Origin: Diacronema lutheri
Taxonomy: Eukaryota; Haptophyta; Pavlovophyceae; Pavlovales; Pavlovaceae
Length of the DNA stretch: 64,000 nt
Direction: 5' to 3'
Assembly: GCA_019448385.1 (NCBI GenBank)
Contig: JAGTXO010000019.1
Location: forward strand, 345,001-409,000
A program made the position numbers and the translations under genes. This document shows, one piece after another, positions 43,701 to 55,149 of the stretch; the stretch's first letter is position 1, and every line of letters begins with the position of its first letter. Under the pieces are notes generated by a model. The model did not search any database. It was not told where the DNA came from and was given only the letters and a program-made list of their open reading frames with translations.

Positions 43701-46700
43701 TCGGCCGTGCTGGGGGCGACGCGAATCGACTGCGGGAGCTCGACGCCAAAGCCGGCGAGCCGCACGATGTGCGCGACGATGACGCTCGAAATGGCGGGGG
43801 CGCTCGACGGGTCGCCCGCTGCAGCGAGCACCGCCCCGCCCCAGTGCTCACGCGTGACGCAATCCGCGTCCTCGACGTGCACGTGCGCCACGCTCGCGCC
43901 GAGCTGGTGCAGCAACGCGCAGATGTCGGCGTCGACCGTCCTCTCCTCCTCGGCCGCCTCGGCCGTGCCGCGGGCGGCGGCGTCGCCTGCCGGCTGCCCG
44001 AGGTACGCGATCGCCCGCTCGACGGCCGCGCGCTCCGCACGCGCTGCGCTGTCGATCGCCGCATTGCCGACGGGCGCGCGCAGCGCCGCGATCGCGTCTT
44101 GCAACGCCGTCGCGTCGCCCGTCGCCGCCGTCGCCGCCACCGCCGCCGCGCTCGCGGTGCCGTGCGCGACGGCGTGCAGCGCGGCGGCGCGCGCGGCGGG
44201 GATGCGCCCGTCCAGCGCGAGCACGAGCGGCGGCCCGGCCGGCGTCTGCTGCCGCCGGTGCCGCCGGCTCGCAGCCGGGTGGTCGGCGCGCGCGCGCTCG
44301 AGCCGCGCGCGCCGCTCGACGACGCGCGCCCAGAAGGCCTGCACCCTCGGCTGCGCGAATGCAAGCCAGCCGACGCCGCGCGTCACGACGTGCACGACGA
44401 TCCGGTCCTCGTGCCTGAGGTACTGCACGTAGAGCGCTTTGCGCACGCCGAGGACGTGCATGCCGAGCTGCAGCTGATCGCGGTGCGGCTGCGGCGGCCC
44501 GTCCTCGTGCGCCTTGGCGTCCGCCTTGGTGAGCGTCTTCACCTCGACGAGGACCTGCTCGTTGTCTTCGGGGAGGATGGCGAGCCCGTCCGGCGAGAAG
44601 GCGAACGGCGCGCTCTTGTCGTGCGGGTCCGCACGCACCATCGGCAGGTTGCACACGACGGTGATGCCGTACGCGGCCGCCAGCTTGCGCAGCGCGACGG
44701 CCTCGCCGAGGATGCCCGCGGTCGTCGCCTTGGTCCGCACCTCGCGCCGCCGCCGGTGCACGTACTCGTCGGTGAGCGTCTCGTGCGCGACGCCGGCGTT
44801 GTCGTTCACGACGTCGCCAACCTTGCTGCCCGTGACCTCCTCCCATCGCTCGTCGTGCCAGCGCGGGCTGCGCTGCGCGGGCGCGCCCGCGCCGACGGCG
44901 TCGAGCACGCGGCGCAGCGCTGTGCCGTCGGGCGCAGCAGGCACGCGCGCGCGGTCCTGGGCCTCGCGAGCGTCGAGGACGCAGCCCGTAGTGGAATCTT
45001 GGGGTAGGTCGAGCTTGCTCGCCTCGCCGTAGCGGCTCTCCAGCTGGCGCGGTGCGTCGGCAGGGCCGCCGTCCGTGCGCGCACCCGACGCGCCCGCCAG
45101 TGCACGGGGCGCAGCGTCCGAGGCGCCCGCCGCGCCCGCGCCGCCGCCAATCGCGCCAGCGCACGCGCGCGCCGCGACCTGCGGACGGCCAGCCGCAGGG
45201 ACCTCGTCCGCTCGGCCGGCCGCTGCGTCGGCCGTCCGCTTGGCCACCTCGCGCACGTCTCCGAGCGCGAGCGTGGCTGGCGCCGTCGAGCTCCCGTGGC
45301 GTTTGTTCCAAAACTCGAGCAGCCCGCCAAGGAAGGGCGTGCCCGTCGGGCGGTCCTCGGGCACCTCCGCCAGGATCGCGTCGACGCGCAGCGCGGCCGC
45401 CACATCGCAAAACGCGCGCGCGGCGCGCGCCATCCGCTCGGCGCGCGCGCCGCCGTCGTCCGCCGCGCGGCGGATGGCGTGGCTCACGTGCGCGACGCGG
45501 AGCGAGACGACGGCGTGCGCCGGCGCGTCGGCGCCCGTGCCGAGCGTGTGCCGCCGGATGGCCAGCTGCCCATCGCCCATGCGCGGCGGGAGCGACGCGC
45601 ACGCCGCGACGGTCGTCTTGCCGGCCGCGCTGTCGCACAGCCAGCTCGCCTCGCCGCCGCCCGCAAACTCAAAGGTCGCGAAGCCCTCGCGGCCGAAAAG
45701 CGCGACGAAGTGGTCGAGCACCGCCTTGTTGATCGCGCGCGCCGCCGGCCGCGTCGATGCGCCGCGGGCAGCGCCACCCGCCGCGCCGCGCGCATCGCTG
45801 CACGTCGCAGGGCAGGTGCAGCCGGACGCGCGCACGCCGTCCGACCGCGTCCGCGGCAGCTCGAGCTCGCGCACCTTGGGGCAGAACCAGAGCGGGTTGG
45901 ACGCCTCGAGGCACAGCACGACGAGCCGCCCGTCCGTGCCGGCCAGCGCGCGCGCGTCGCGCAGCAGCTCGACGGCGAGCTCGGACGTCGCCGCGTGCAC
46001 CGCCGGCTCGCCCGTCGCGCGGTCGGGCGGGAAGAGGCCGCCGCCGACGAGCGGGCTGGGGCAGCGGCCGAGCATCACGAGCAGCGGCGGCGGCGGCGTC
46101 TGCGGCGCCTGCTGCCCGACCGCAGCCGCCGTCAGCCCGGCCAGGTCGGAGCTCGTGCGGAGGGCCTTGAGCGCGACGCGCGAGCCGGTGCCCGCCTGCT
46201 CGGAAAACGTGGCGAGCATGGCGCACGTGCTCGCCCTCGCGCCGCACTGCCAGCTGACGCGCGCGAGGAGGCCTTCCAGCGTGTCGTTTTCGCGCGGCCG
46301 CGTGACCGCGTCGAGCGCCGCCGGGCCGAGCTGGAGGCTGCCGGGCGTGACGCACAGCACCGCCTCGTGGTAGGCGCGCAGCAGCTCCCTCGGCAGCTGC
46401 TCGGCGGGCGTCGCCGCCTGCCCGCCCACCCACCGTGCACCGTGGCCGCCGTCGCCCGCGCCCGCGAGCCGCACCGCCGGCCCGCCCGTGATCGCCGAGG
46501 TCGGTGGCGTGCCGAGCGCGTCGACGAGCGCGCGCACGGGCGCGACACGCCTGCGCGCAGCGTCCGCGCCGACGGCGAGCGCGGCGATCTGAGCGCCCTC
46601 CCATGCGCGCTCCCTCGCGTCGTCCCGCGCGGCCGCCGGCGCGGCGCCCGGCCGCGCGCCGTGCGGCACCGCGCACGCCGCCGCGACGACCTCCGCGCGC

Positions 46701-48569
46701 GCGCCGGCGGCGTCGGGCGCGTGCAGCTGCGCGAGCGCGCCAAAGAGCGCGGCGGCCGAGCGGTAGCGGCCGTGCGCCGCGACGAGCGCGTAGAGCACGC
46801 GCAGCGCGGCCACGCCCGCCTGGTCGGGCGCGTCGTCAGCGATGCGCTCGACCTCCCACGTGCGCGTGGGCGGCGGGCTGCCGTCGGCCGGGTCCGGACG
46901 CAGCGCCCACGCGCGCTCGACGATCGCGTTGAACACGCCGTGCGCGGCGCCCTCGTCAAACTCGGCGGCGCCCGCCGCGTGCGCGCACCACCCGTGCACG
47001 CGCGACGTGGGCGCGTCCACGGCGCGCTGCACGACGAGCACCGCCGGCCGGTCGACGCAGCCGAGGCTCACCGCCGCGTGCTTGCCCTCGAGCAGCGCCG
47101 CCGCCGCAGCCTCGACCAAGGCGTCACCAGGCGCGTCGCCGACGACGACGGCACAGCCGTCGCCGTACTCGGCCTGCATCGCGGCGACGCACGACGCGAC
47201 AAAGTCGCCGCCCGCGGCCGCCGCGTGTCGCGCCGCCAGCATCCGGCGCGCGATGGCAAGCCAGACGTACTCGGCCGGCGCGCGCGCGGCGCGCGCGCGA
47301 GGCGCGCCGGCCGCGCCGCGTGCGCCCGCGCGTGCGCCTCCAGCGGCCGCAACGGCCGAGGCGGCTGGAGCGGCGGTGAGCGTGCGCCGCGCGCGCTTCG
47401 CCGGCCGCGTGATGGGCGATGCACCCGCCGTCGCACCGCCCGCAGCAGCCGGTGCGGCCGCCACAGCGCCCGCCGCGACGCCACTCGTCACGACGCCCGT
47501 GGCGGGCGGCGCGGCGTCGGACGCGGCCGCGTCGACGGGCGTCGCGCAACTACCGCCAGCGGTCGCGGACGCGCCCGGCGACGCGTCGGCGAGGAGGTGG
47601 CGCAGCACGCCGCGCGCGAGCGCGACTCGCACGGCGAGCGTCAGCGCGCGCAGGCGGTCGGAAGGCGAGGCGTCGCGCTCGGCGTCGGCGGACGTGGCGG
47701 CAGCAGGCGGGGCGGCGGGCGGCGCGGCGGCGGACTGGGCGGCCGCCGGCGCAACCTCGTCGGCCTTGGCCAGCCAGACGAGCCCGGCGACTGCGAGCAC
47801 GACGCTGTACGCGCCGACATCGTCACCCGCAACGCGCGCCAGCCGGGCGTGGGCGTCGGCCTCGGACACGGCGACGCGGAAGAGCACGTCGTCGCGGGCA
47901 GCTTGCTCGGCAAACTGACGCAGCTGCTTGGCCATCGTCACGCCGGCGACGCACGCCTCGCCCGCCTCTGCCTCGACCTGCTCGTCCTGGCCGATGGCGG
48001 ACGCGCCGGCCTCGGCGCCAGCGTCGAGTGTCCGGCGGCGCTCGAGGGCAAAGCCACGCACACAGACGCTCTGGAGGCCGCCGAGCGCGCCCGCCTTCTC
48101 GTGCAGCGCGCACGACAGCTCGACCACCGAGTCCACGCGCCTCGCGGCGGCGCCCCCCCGCTCGCCGCGCGTGGCCGCGCGCACGACGAACACCGTGAAT
48201 TGCGCGCGCTTCGCCGCGCGCGCCGACGCGCACGCGTGCTTCAGGAGCCGGCAAAGCGCGGGCCTTTGCGCCGCTGCGCCCCGCGTGCACAGCAGCAGTT
48301 GGCCGCGCTCGTCGCCCAGCTCCTGCTCGACGGCGGCCTCGAGCGCGTCGTCCGTCAAATCGCCGTGCTCCGTCGAGGCGAGCGCGCGCGCAGCCGCGAG
48401 CGCCAGCTCGCCTGCGCCCGCGCGCCGCCGGCGGCGCGCATCGGCGGGCGCGTGCGGCGCCGACGCGTGTGACGACGCCGCCGCGTCCGCGCGCGCACAC
48501 GCGGCGCGCAACGCCTCGCGCGCCGAGGCGGCCGCGCGCGCCCTGGGCGCGAGCTTCAAGAACGTGCGC

Positions 48570-48617
<48 letters not shown>

Positions 48618-51600
48618 TCGCCCTCGTCGCCGGCACGCGGCGGCGGTGGCGGCGGTGGCGGCGCGGCCACGGCGGCGGCAGCAGCGGCAGCGGCGGTGGT
48701 GGTGGCGGCGGCGGCGCCCAGCGCGGGCGGCGGAGGTGGCGGCGGCGGCGGAACGGCGGCAGCGGCGGCGGCGTCTGCGGCGGCCTTGGCGCCGCGCGTC
48801 TGCCGCGGCGCTTCGGCAGCGCGATCGCGGCTGCCCCCGCCGCGCACCGCGCCCGCCCCGGCGCAGGCGCCGCTCGGCGCACGCCCGCTGACCGCGCCAG
48901 TCAACGCGACGCGGAGGTGCTCGCCAACAGCGTACATGTCCGCCACGCTGAACGTGCGCGGCGCGGATGCACCGCCCGCCGCAGCGAGCGCGGCGTCGTT
49001 GAGCGCGCCCACCACGGCGAGGCCGCACGTCGCGCCACGCTGCGCCGCGTTGTCGAGCAGCCGCGCGCGGCGCACGGGCAAGACGTCGAGGCCCGCCGCG
49101 TGCAGCGTGGCGGTTATCGACCTGGCACGCTTGAGCGCCTGCCTGCTCGGCGACGCGAGCGTGTCGACAAGCACCGCGTCGTAGCGATGCTCGCCCGCGC
49201 GCGCGACGCGCACGAGGCGCAACGCGGTGAAATGGCCGGAGGCGGGCGGCGTGCCATCGTCACTGCCCGCACCGCCGCGCCCGCCCGGCGGGCTCCACAT
49301 GCCGATGACCGCCTGCGTCGTCGCCTCGCTGTGCAGGCGGTGCAGCAGCGCGGCGCGCTCGGCGCCGTCCTGGAACACCGCGGGCTGAGCGGCAAGCGGT
49401 ACGTGGCAGACGCGCCCTTCGCCGGCCTGCCCGTGCACGCGCAGCACGACCTCGCAGCAAGCGTCCACAGTGGAGGCGAGCATGTCGCCGCCCGCAATGC
49501 AGTCCACCTCTGCCTGCGGGATGCCGGCGCGCGCGGCGGCATCGGCCAGCCGGAGCGCAGCCGCGTCGCCCGCCCACGCGAGCAGCGCCGGGGCGGCGGA
49601 CTGGACGTCGCGCTGCGCCACGGCGGGCTCGGCCGCGGCGGGCTGGGCAGCGGCTGGCTCGGCAGCGGCGGGCTGGGCGGGGGCTGGCGCGGCGGCGGTG
49701 GGCTCGGCGGCCGACGATTGCGTGGCAGGCTGCGGCGCGGCCAAGGCGGCGGTCGGGCGGGCGGCGGAGGCGAAGGCGGCCCATGCGGCGGCCGAGCACA
49801 CGGCGACGAGCCAAAAGGCGGTGGCTGCAGACGGGCGAGCGGCCGGAGCAATGGCGGCCCGGACGGCAGAGGCGGCGACGACACTCGCGAAGATGCCGAC
49901 GGCGCACCGGACAGTGGCGACGGCGACGGCGGCACCGGCACACGGGCGGCGGTGGGGGCTGTCGGGCTCGGCGGCAGGCTCGGCGGCATGCTCGGCCGAG
50001 GGCCGATCGGTGCGCGACGGCGGGCTGCGACTCGCGCGGCGGAGCGGCTGCGGTGCGTGCTGGCCGCCCGTCGCGCACCTGCGCTTGCGCTCGCGGCGCG
50101 CGTCGCCGCCACGCAATCGGCGGCCGACAGCCCGCTCTGACCTGTCGATTGATCTCCGCAGCCGGTCGCGCGCGCGCTTTGCCGCCCGCCGTGCGCGCCG
50201 CGGCGGTGCGCGCGGGCACTGGTCGGGCGAGCTGCGCGCGGCAGGCTCGCAGCAGCCGCCGTCGCGTGCGTGCGCGCAGCCTCGGTCGCACGGCGCGCAA
50301 ACGAGGTCGTCGGCGCCATCGACGCCGTCGAGGCCGTCGCCGCGCGCTGCGGCTGCGAGCGCGCGTGCCACGCCGTCGTCGCCGGCCGCCGGCGCCGCTG
50401 CGGCGGCCGCGGCGTCGGCTGCACGGCGCTCGGGCTGCGGCTCGAGCGGCGGGACGGCGCCGGCCGCCGCGGGCGGCGCCGTGTCGAGCGGAGCAGCCGC
50501 GGCGCGCGCGCGCGCGCGCGCACCCTTTGCGCCTACCGCGAGACGCCACCCGCGCGGGCGCCACGCGCGCCGCGGCTCGGCGGCCGCGCGACCGGCGGTG
50601 CCGGGCGTGGCGGCGAGCGCAGCGCTCGAACTTGCGTCTGGCTCGGTGGCGGCGAGCCGGCGCAGTTGCCGCGCAATGCAGGGCTGCACGTCGAGGTGCG
50701 CCTCGTCGAGTCGCGAGAGGAGCTCGCGCGCGCGAGTGCCGAGCGCGGCGCCGTCGCACTCGGCACGCGCGCCCGCCGGAGCCACCGAGCCTTCGGGGTC
50801 GCGCGGCGCGAGCAGCTCGCGCGCAGTCGCGAGCAGCTCCGCCTGCTCGGCGGTGGGGATGCAGGCGCGGCGCAGCGCGAGCTCTGTGTGCGCGGGCAGG
50901 TGGGCGCCCACGGCCTCGGCGTGCATGAGTAGCGCGCGCGCCTCCGCAGGTGCGTCCGCCTCGCCCATCTCGGACGCGGCGAGCACGCCCGCCGCCTCAG
51001 CGGCGAGCGCGAGCCGCGGCGACGCGAGGTCGCGCAGCGACCGCAGCAGGTGCGGAGGCAGCGCGTGGCCACGCGCCTTGACGCGCTCGAGCAGGGCGCG
51101 CGCGCGCGCTGCATCGTCCGCAGAGCCCAGCGCGCACTGCTCGATCAGGCGGCCGGCCGCGCGCTTGTCCTCGCGAAAAAGCTGCTCGCGGTGGAGCGCG
51201 CGGCGGGTCTCGCGCTTGGCGAGCGCGTCGGCACGCGCCCTGCAGCCCTCGTCGGCGGCGGCGGCGAGCTCGGCAACGCCGCCAGGCTCGGTGGCGGCGG
51301 CAAGCGTGGCGGCGACGGCGCCTACCTCAGCGGCAGCAATGCGGTCGTCAGCGCGCTTGGCGGCAGCGCATTTGACGGCGGGCTGGTCGGCTGGCTTGGC
51401 GTCAGGCACGGTGGGAGGCTGGGCCGTGGACTGGGCGGCGGGCTCGGCGGTGGGCTTGGCAGCGGCTGGCTTGGCGGCGGGCTCGGCGGCGGGCTGGGCG
51501 GCGGGCTGGGCGGCGGCGGGCTCGGTGGCGGGCACGTCCGCCTCGGCCAACAAGAGCGGCTCGAAGCGGTTGCTCGCGCGCATGCTGGCGCGCGGATGGC

Positions 51601-51931
51601 TCGGCGGCAGAGCAGCGGGCCGAACGCCAGCGCCCGCGCCGAGGCCTGGCCGCGCTGGCTGCCAGGGCTGCTCGCGCTGCTCGCGCTGCTCGCGCTGCAC
51701 GCGCTGCACGCGCTGCTCGCGCTGCTCGCGCTGCTCGCGCTGCTCGCGCTGCTCGCGCTGCTCGCGCTGCTCGCGCTGCTCGCGCTGCTCGTGCTGCGGG
51801 CACCACGTGCGCTTGCGCCAGTTGTGCTGCGCATCCCCGCCCTCCGCTGCCGGCTCAAAATTTGCGCATGCCCAGATTTGGCCGCGCCCAACAATTGGCG
51901 TGCGCTGGTCCTGCGCGCGGCCGGCGGGCAA
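39854..51931 (-). CDS. Giant composite ORF (protease - YqaJ - chromodomain - Fanzor N-terminus)
   Basis: One frame stays open for 4,087 codons (51931 to 39668); the spliced coding part ends at 39854 (residue 4026). Domain order: EQR repeat (residues about 48-88), Ulp1-like protease (about 870-1010), Ala/Gly low-complexity block (encoded at 48560-48790), regions of unknown fold, and a second unknown block with a Cys cluster (GCTCPATCSD). Then come a YqaJ-like nuclease (about 2350-2530), a USP-like fold remnant (about 2745-2820), an RPRGRAPWGKVWD motif (about 2935), the segment repeated at 1-1541, a chromodomain (about 3588-3631) and the Fanzor start. Such length without a stop, with in-frame domains from end to end, argues for a real coding sequence. 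The start is uncertain: the frame may be an internal exon beginning at 51910 after a CAG acceptor. Confidence 0.75.
41035..41170 (-). other. Chromodomain within the giant ORF
   Basis: Residues about 3588-3631 read YEVEAVVDERRKAGKKVTFQ, then FRIRWRGYDESADTWEPEANV. The Y-x-V-E-x-I/V start, the Y/F-x-I/V-x-W-x-G-Y core and the T-W-E-P end are the chromodomain signature, with aromatic cage positions Y, W and Y/F present. In LTR retroelements chromodomains steer integration to modified chromatin. Here it sits directly before the Fanzor part, so it could tether the nuclease to chromatin marks. Confidence 0.9.
44300..44880 (-). other. YqaJ / lambda-exonuclease-like domain within the giant ORF
   Basis: Ordered motifs of the PD-(D/E)xK YqaJ family are all present: RSPRWHDERWEEVTGSKVGD, GILGEAVALRKLA with the first acidic residue, FAFSPDGLAI (the S-P-D-G aspartate), VLVEVKTL (E-x-K) and HRDQLQLGMHVLG (Q-x-Q helix). 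The following VQYLRHEDRIVVHVV strand also fits. YqaJ enzymes are 5'-3' exonucleases used in single-strand-annealing recombination by phages, giant viruses and some eukaryotic transposons. The catalytic set appears intact. Confidence 0.88.
48950..49330 (-). other. Ulp1-like (C48) cysteine protease domain within the giant ORF
   Basis: A catalytic set in the Ulp1/adenain order is visible: H900 in GHFTALRLVR, D923 in YDAVLVDTLAS, Q964 and C969 in AAQRGATCGLAVVGAL. The Q-to-C spacing is one residue shorter than in yeast Ulp1. C48-type proteases cleave SUMO or process polyproteins and are common in plant and algal DNA transposons. Here it could cut the large protein into units or remove SUMO from target chromatin; neither is shown. 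Confidence 0.72.
51660..51795 (-). repeat. 9-bp coding repeat (EQR)n
   Basis: About fourteen copies of gcgctgctc on the plus strand, read on the minus strand as a Glu-Gln-Arg repeat with two Val substitutions. It would form a highly charged helix. It lies at the N-terminus of the giant frame. Confidence 0.9.
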
Positions 51932-52208
51932 GAGGTCGGGCGGGCGGGAGGCGTAGGGGATGCGTGAGGGTGCTGCACGCTATACGCGCAAACTTTACCT
52001 GGCGCGAACGCAAGCGCCGGGCGCCACGCTGTGGACAGCGGACGGCGTGCGCGTGCGAGGCACTCACCGCCATTGGCAATGCGCGCGTCGCGGAGACAAC
52101 TTGGCGGGCCTCGCACGCAGCTGGGCCGATCGCCGCCGCAGAGGTGTCTGCAGCCGTCTCCGCGATGCCGATCGTCGCATCTGTTGGCACCGCTGCCATC
52201 TGCCGCAC

Positions 52209-53461
52209 CCGCGACCAGGCTGCCGACAGGGTCGGCGCGTCGGGCGCCGAGCTCGGCCACGCAGGCGATGCGGCCGACGGCGGTGACGCTGAGCCCAGCG
52301 CCGGGTCCAACGGTTCCGCGTCGAGCCGGCTGTAGAAGAGCATGCTCGCACCACTTGCCCACGCCAGCGCGTCGGACTGAGACAAGTTGTGCATCTGCGC
52401 GGGCAACGCGCGTGCGTGCGGCAGGCGCGCGGCGCGAGCTTTCAGGCCACGCGCGCGTGCCGCGCGGGAGGACGGGGCGGCTGCGGCTGCGATCAACCGC
52501 CGGTCGCGGCGCCAAGCGGCCGTGCGCGCCGCCGCACGTTGTCGTCGTCGCACAGAAACCAAGCCCCGTTGCGGAGCACGATGGCGACAAGGTGCCCGCT
52601 CGTCGACTCCTCGCCCAAGTGCACGACGGCGGCGACGAGGAGGTAGTCGCGCCCGCCGAGTAGCAGCCGCGGCGCGCACACGAACGCGTGCTTGTTCTTG
52701 CACTGCGAGCCATTGCCGCGCGTCGTGCGCGGCACCTCGACGGCAATGCTGGCTGGCATGAGCACGTCCGAGCGGCACGCGTCCGGGCTGCCACCCTGCG
52801 GCGGCCCAGCGACGCCCCCCAGAGCGTGTGCGAGCGTGCGCGCCGCATCGCCGCCAATGCTGACGAGGATGGCGATGCCCTCACCGCGCTCGCTCGAGGC
52901 CACAGCGATCGGCTCGAGCACTACGCGTCTGTCGTCTTCGAAGGCAGCAGCGAGCCCGGGCACTCGGCCGAGTAGCATCTGGAAGAACTCAGCAGCGTCC
53001 TGCTGCGTCCCTCGCGTGCCACGGCCCAAGATGACGTCGACGACGGACACAAGACACAGCTGTGCCGGCGCCTCGGTGTCCTCGAGCAGCGTGCCAAAGT
53101 CCCGAAAAAGCGCCTTCTCGACTCTTCCCGCACGGCGCGAAGCGGAGCGGGGCATCGGACGGAGCACGTTCAAGGCGACGAGCGATTGCGCGAGGGCGTT
53201 CACGTAGCACGCGTTGCCCTCGTTTTTCACGCCTGCGCCGCGCCGCGCAGCGCCGGGTGTGCGGGGTGCGCACGCAAGGTTTACGGCGGGTCGGAGAGAG
53301 GCCGACTGGGAACGCGCCGAACCCGGCGAGCCGTGCAGGCGCTCACCACGCGGCACGTCGGGCACTCTCACCGGCCACATCGGGCCGATGAACGCGCCCC
53401 CCACAGGCTGCCGGCCGACGACTCGGAAGTTGCTCCAGGCGCTGCGCCGTGCACGCGTCAT
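52209..53461 (-). CDS. USP-fold cysteine protease of the mobile element
   Basis: Reconstructed exons are 53461-53347, 53232-52538 and 52394-52209. Junctions are in phase (GTGAGC or GTGCGG donors, CAG acceptors). The Cys box is GVKNEGNACYVNALAQSL, the middle has GTQQDAAEFFQMLL (the Q-x-D-A-x-E-F block), and the His box is STSGHLVAIVLRNGAWFLCDDDN. The third exon closes the fold with ALAWASGASMLFYSRL. This is a compact USP/UCH domain without the usual zinc-finger insertion. The element may carry it to stabilise its own protein or alter host ubiquitin marks. The exact start is uncertain. A donor GTGCGG at 52208 is phase-compatible with an acceptor at 51911 at the start of the giant frame, so this may be the N-terminus of one large protein. 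Without that splice the frame runs on to a stop at 51855. Confidence 0.78.
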
Positions 53462-55149
53462 GCGCGCGCTGTTGCGGGCTACGCAGCAGAAACGACGGGG
53501 GAATAGGCGAGCGAGGGTTGGGCGCAGATCAGCGTGGTGGCGCGGCAAGACGAGCGCGCGCCGGGCGCCTGGCGCGGAGGCGCCCCGCGCGAGGACGCGA
53601 GCCGCTTCTCGCACCGGACGGGCGCCCACGCGCAAACCGGCTTTAGAGGGCCAGATGGATGGTGGCCGATGACGAATCAGCGCGGCACCCGCCTTTGAAA
53701 AAGGGCGTCGCGGCACTGCCCGAAAGCGGTACGGACGAGCCGGGCGCCATGCATGGAACGATGCGACGGCGGCGTGAGCGCGGGACGATCTTGCCCAGGC
53801 AATTGTGCGCGTTCAGCGGGCGGCGCGCGCGTTGCGCGTGACGGGGCGCCGAGCGGCACACCGGCGGGGACCCGCTCGCCGCTGCCGTGGCATCCTCCGC
53901 TGCCGGCGTGCTGGCACGCACGCGCATTGCCGGCGCGAGGGGACGGCGAGTGCGCCTCGGCCGAACAGGCGCGAACGTTACGCCCGAGCGCGTGGCCGAG
54001 CACCGGATGGAAGCATGCTTCGTCATGCGGCGGCGACCCGCGCCGATTGCACGCAGCGCCGGCCTAGGCGCGCATCCGCCCGACGCGGATTTGGACGACG
54101 CGTCGACCGGCACGCCGAGCGTCTGCGTCTGCCTCGCGGCCGGTCGCGCCGGCCCCTCTTCGGCTCGCGGCCGCACGTGCGCCGCGCGCCGCTTCGGCGC
54201 GCGGCGCGGCGCGCCTGGAACGCGCGGAACATACGCGCGGTGCGCGGGCACGCCCGCAACGCGCCATTTTAGCGCGAGCAGTTCGGCAAGCTTGCAGCTC
54301 GCGAGCAGCCGGGCATGTGCCGCGGACACACAGTTCGCTGTGTGCGCCGGCCGCGACGACACGGCGTAGCGGCGCGAGGCTGGCGGCCGGGGCCACGGGC
54401 GTAATCGTGGCGCGACGCCATGGCATGAGTAATAAATCCATGAGTAATAAATCACGGGCCCAAGCTCACGCGCTGTACGGCCTCTCCCGCATGGCGTGCC
54501 AGGACCGCATTTTCGCTCGGCCACGCAGCGGACCACGGCGCGTTGTGCGCGCCCGGCGCGAGTGGTGCGAGTGGCGGGCCAAGCCGCGTCGCCCACGGAG
54601 CCCGCCCCCGGCTCGGCGGCACCGCTACCGCTTGCTCGCCGGGCCGCGCACCGCCGTCGCCGCCGCTGCGCGCTTGCCCTGCTTGCCGGCAGGCGGCGGC
54701 GGCGGCGGCGGCTGAGGTTGCGGCAGCGGCGCGAGCGCGACGCCGGACGGCGGCAGCGCCGACGGCACGCGCGCGGCGGCGACCCACGCGGCGTCGGGCA
54801 GCGCGCCGGCTTGAGGCCCCTGCTTGCCGGCCGCATTGGCGCCGCCCTGCGCGCCCTAGAAGGGCGCGCAGGTACGCGGGCCAGTCGCGCGGCGCGCGGT
54901 GTTGGCGAGCACCCGCCGGCTGCGTGTCGGCCGCGAGCGGCGCGACGGGCGTCGCGCCGGCGGGTGCTGGGCAGCACCGCGCGCCGGCGTCGCGCCCGCC
55001 GCCAGCGCGCCGCCCGCCGCCGGCGCCGCGCGCGCCGTCCGAGCCGCGCCCGCCGCGCCCGCCGCCACCGCGCGCCGCCGCCGCGCATTCGCGCGCGGCG
55101 GCGACGGCGGCCGCGGCGAATGCCGCCGCCGCCGCCGCCGCCTCGCCAC
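53462..55149 (-). other. Region between the USP-like gene and the Pif1 relic
   Basis: No confident gene. On the minus strand around 54050-54360 a short readable stretch (ARLLASCKLAELLALKW, then a Lys/Arg/Pro-rich AT-hook-like part GAPRRAPKRRAAHVRPR) may be a remnant exon of an element protein. From 55150 to about 54690 a Gly/Ala-rich frame follows the Pif1 relic and may have been its C-terminal tail. Confidence 0.3.
54424..54453. repeat. 15-bp perfect tandem duplication
   Basis: catgagtaataaatc occurs twice in direct succession (54424-54438 and 54439-54453). It is strikingly AT-rich for this region. It could be a small insertion footprint or a duplicated poly(A)-type signal (aataaa). Confidence 0.85.

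Noticed and set aside
39857-48472. Very long plus-strand open frames opposite the giant ORF (1,716 and 1,058 codons)
   Set aside because: They are Arg/Ala/Gly-rich antisense shadows of a GC-rich coding frame. They contain no recognisable domains, while the minus frame carries several.
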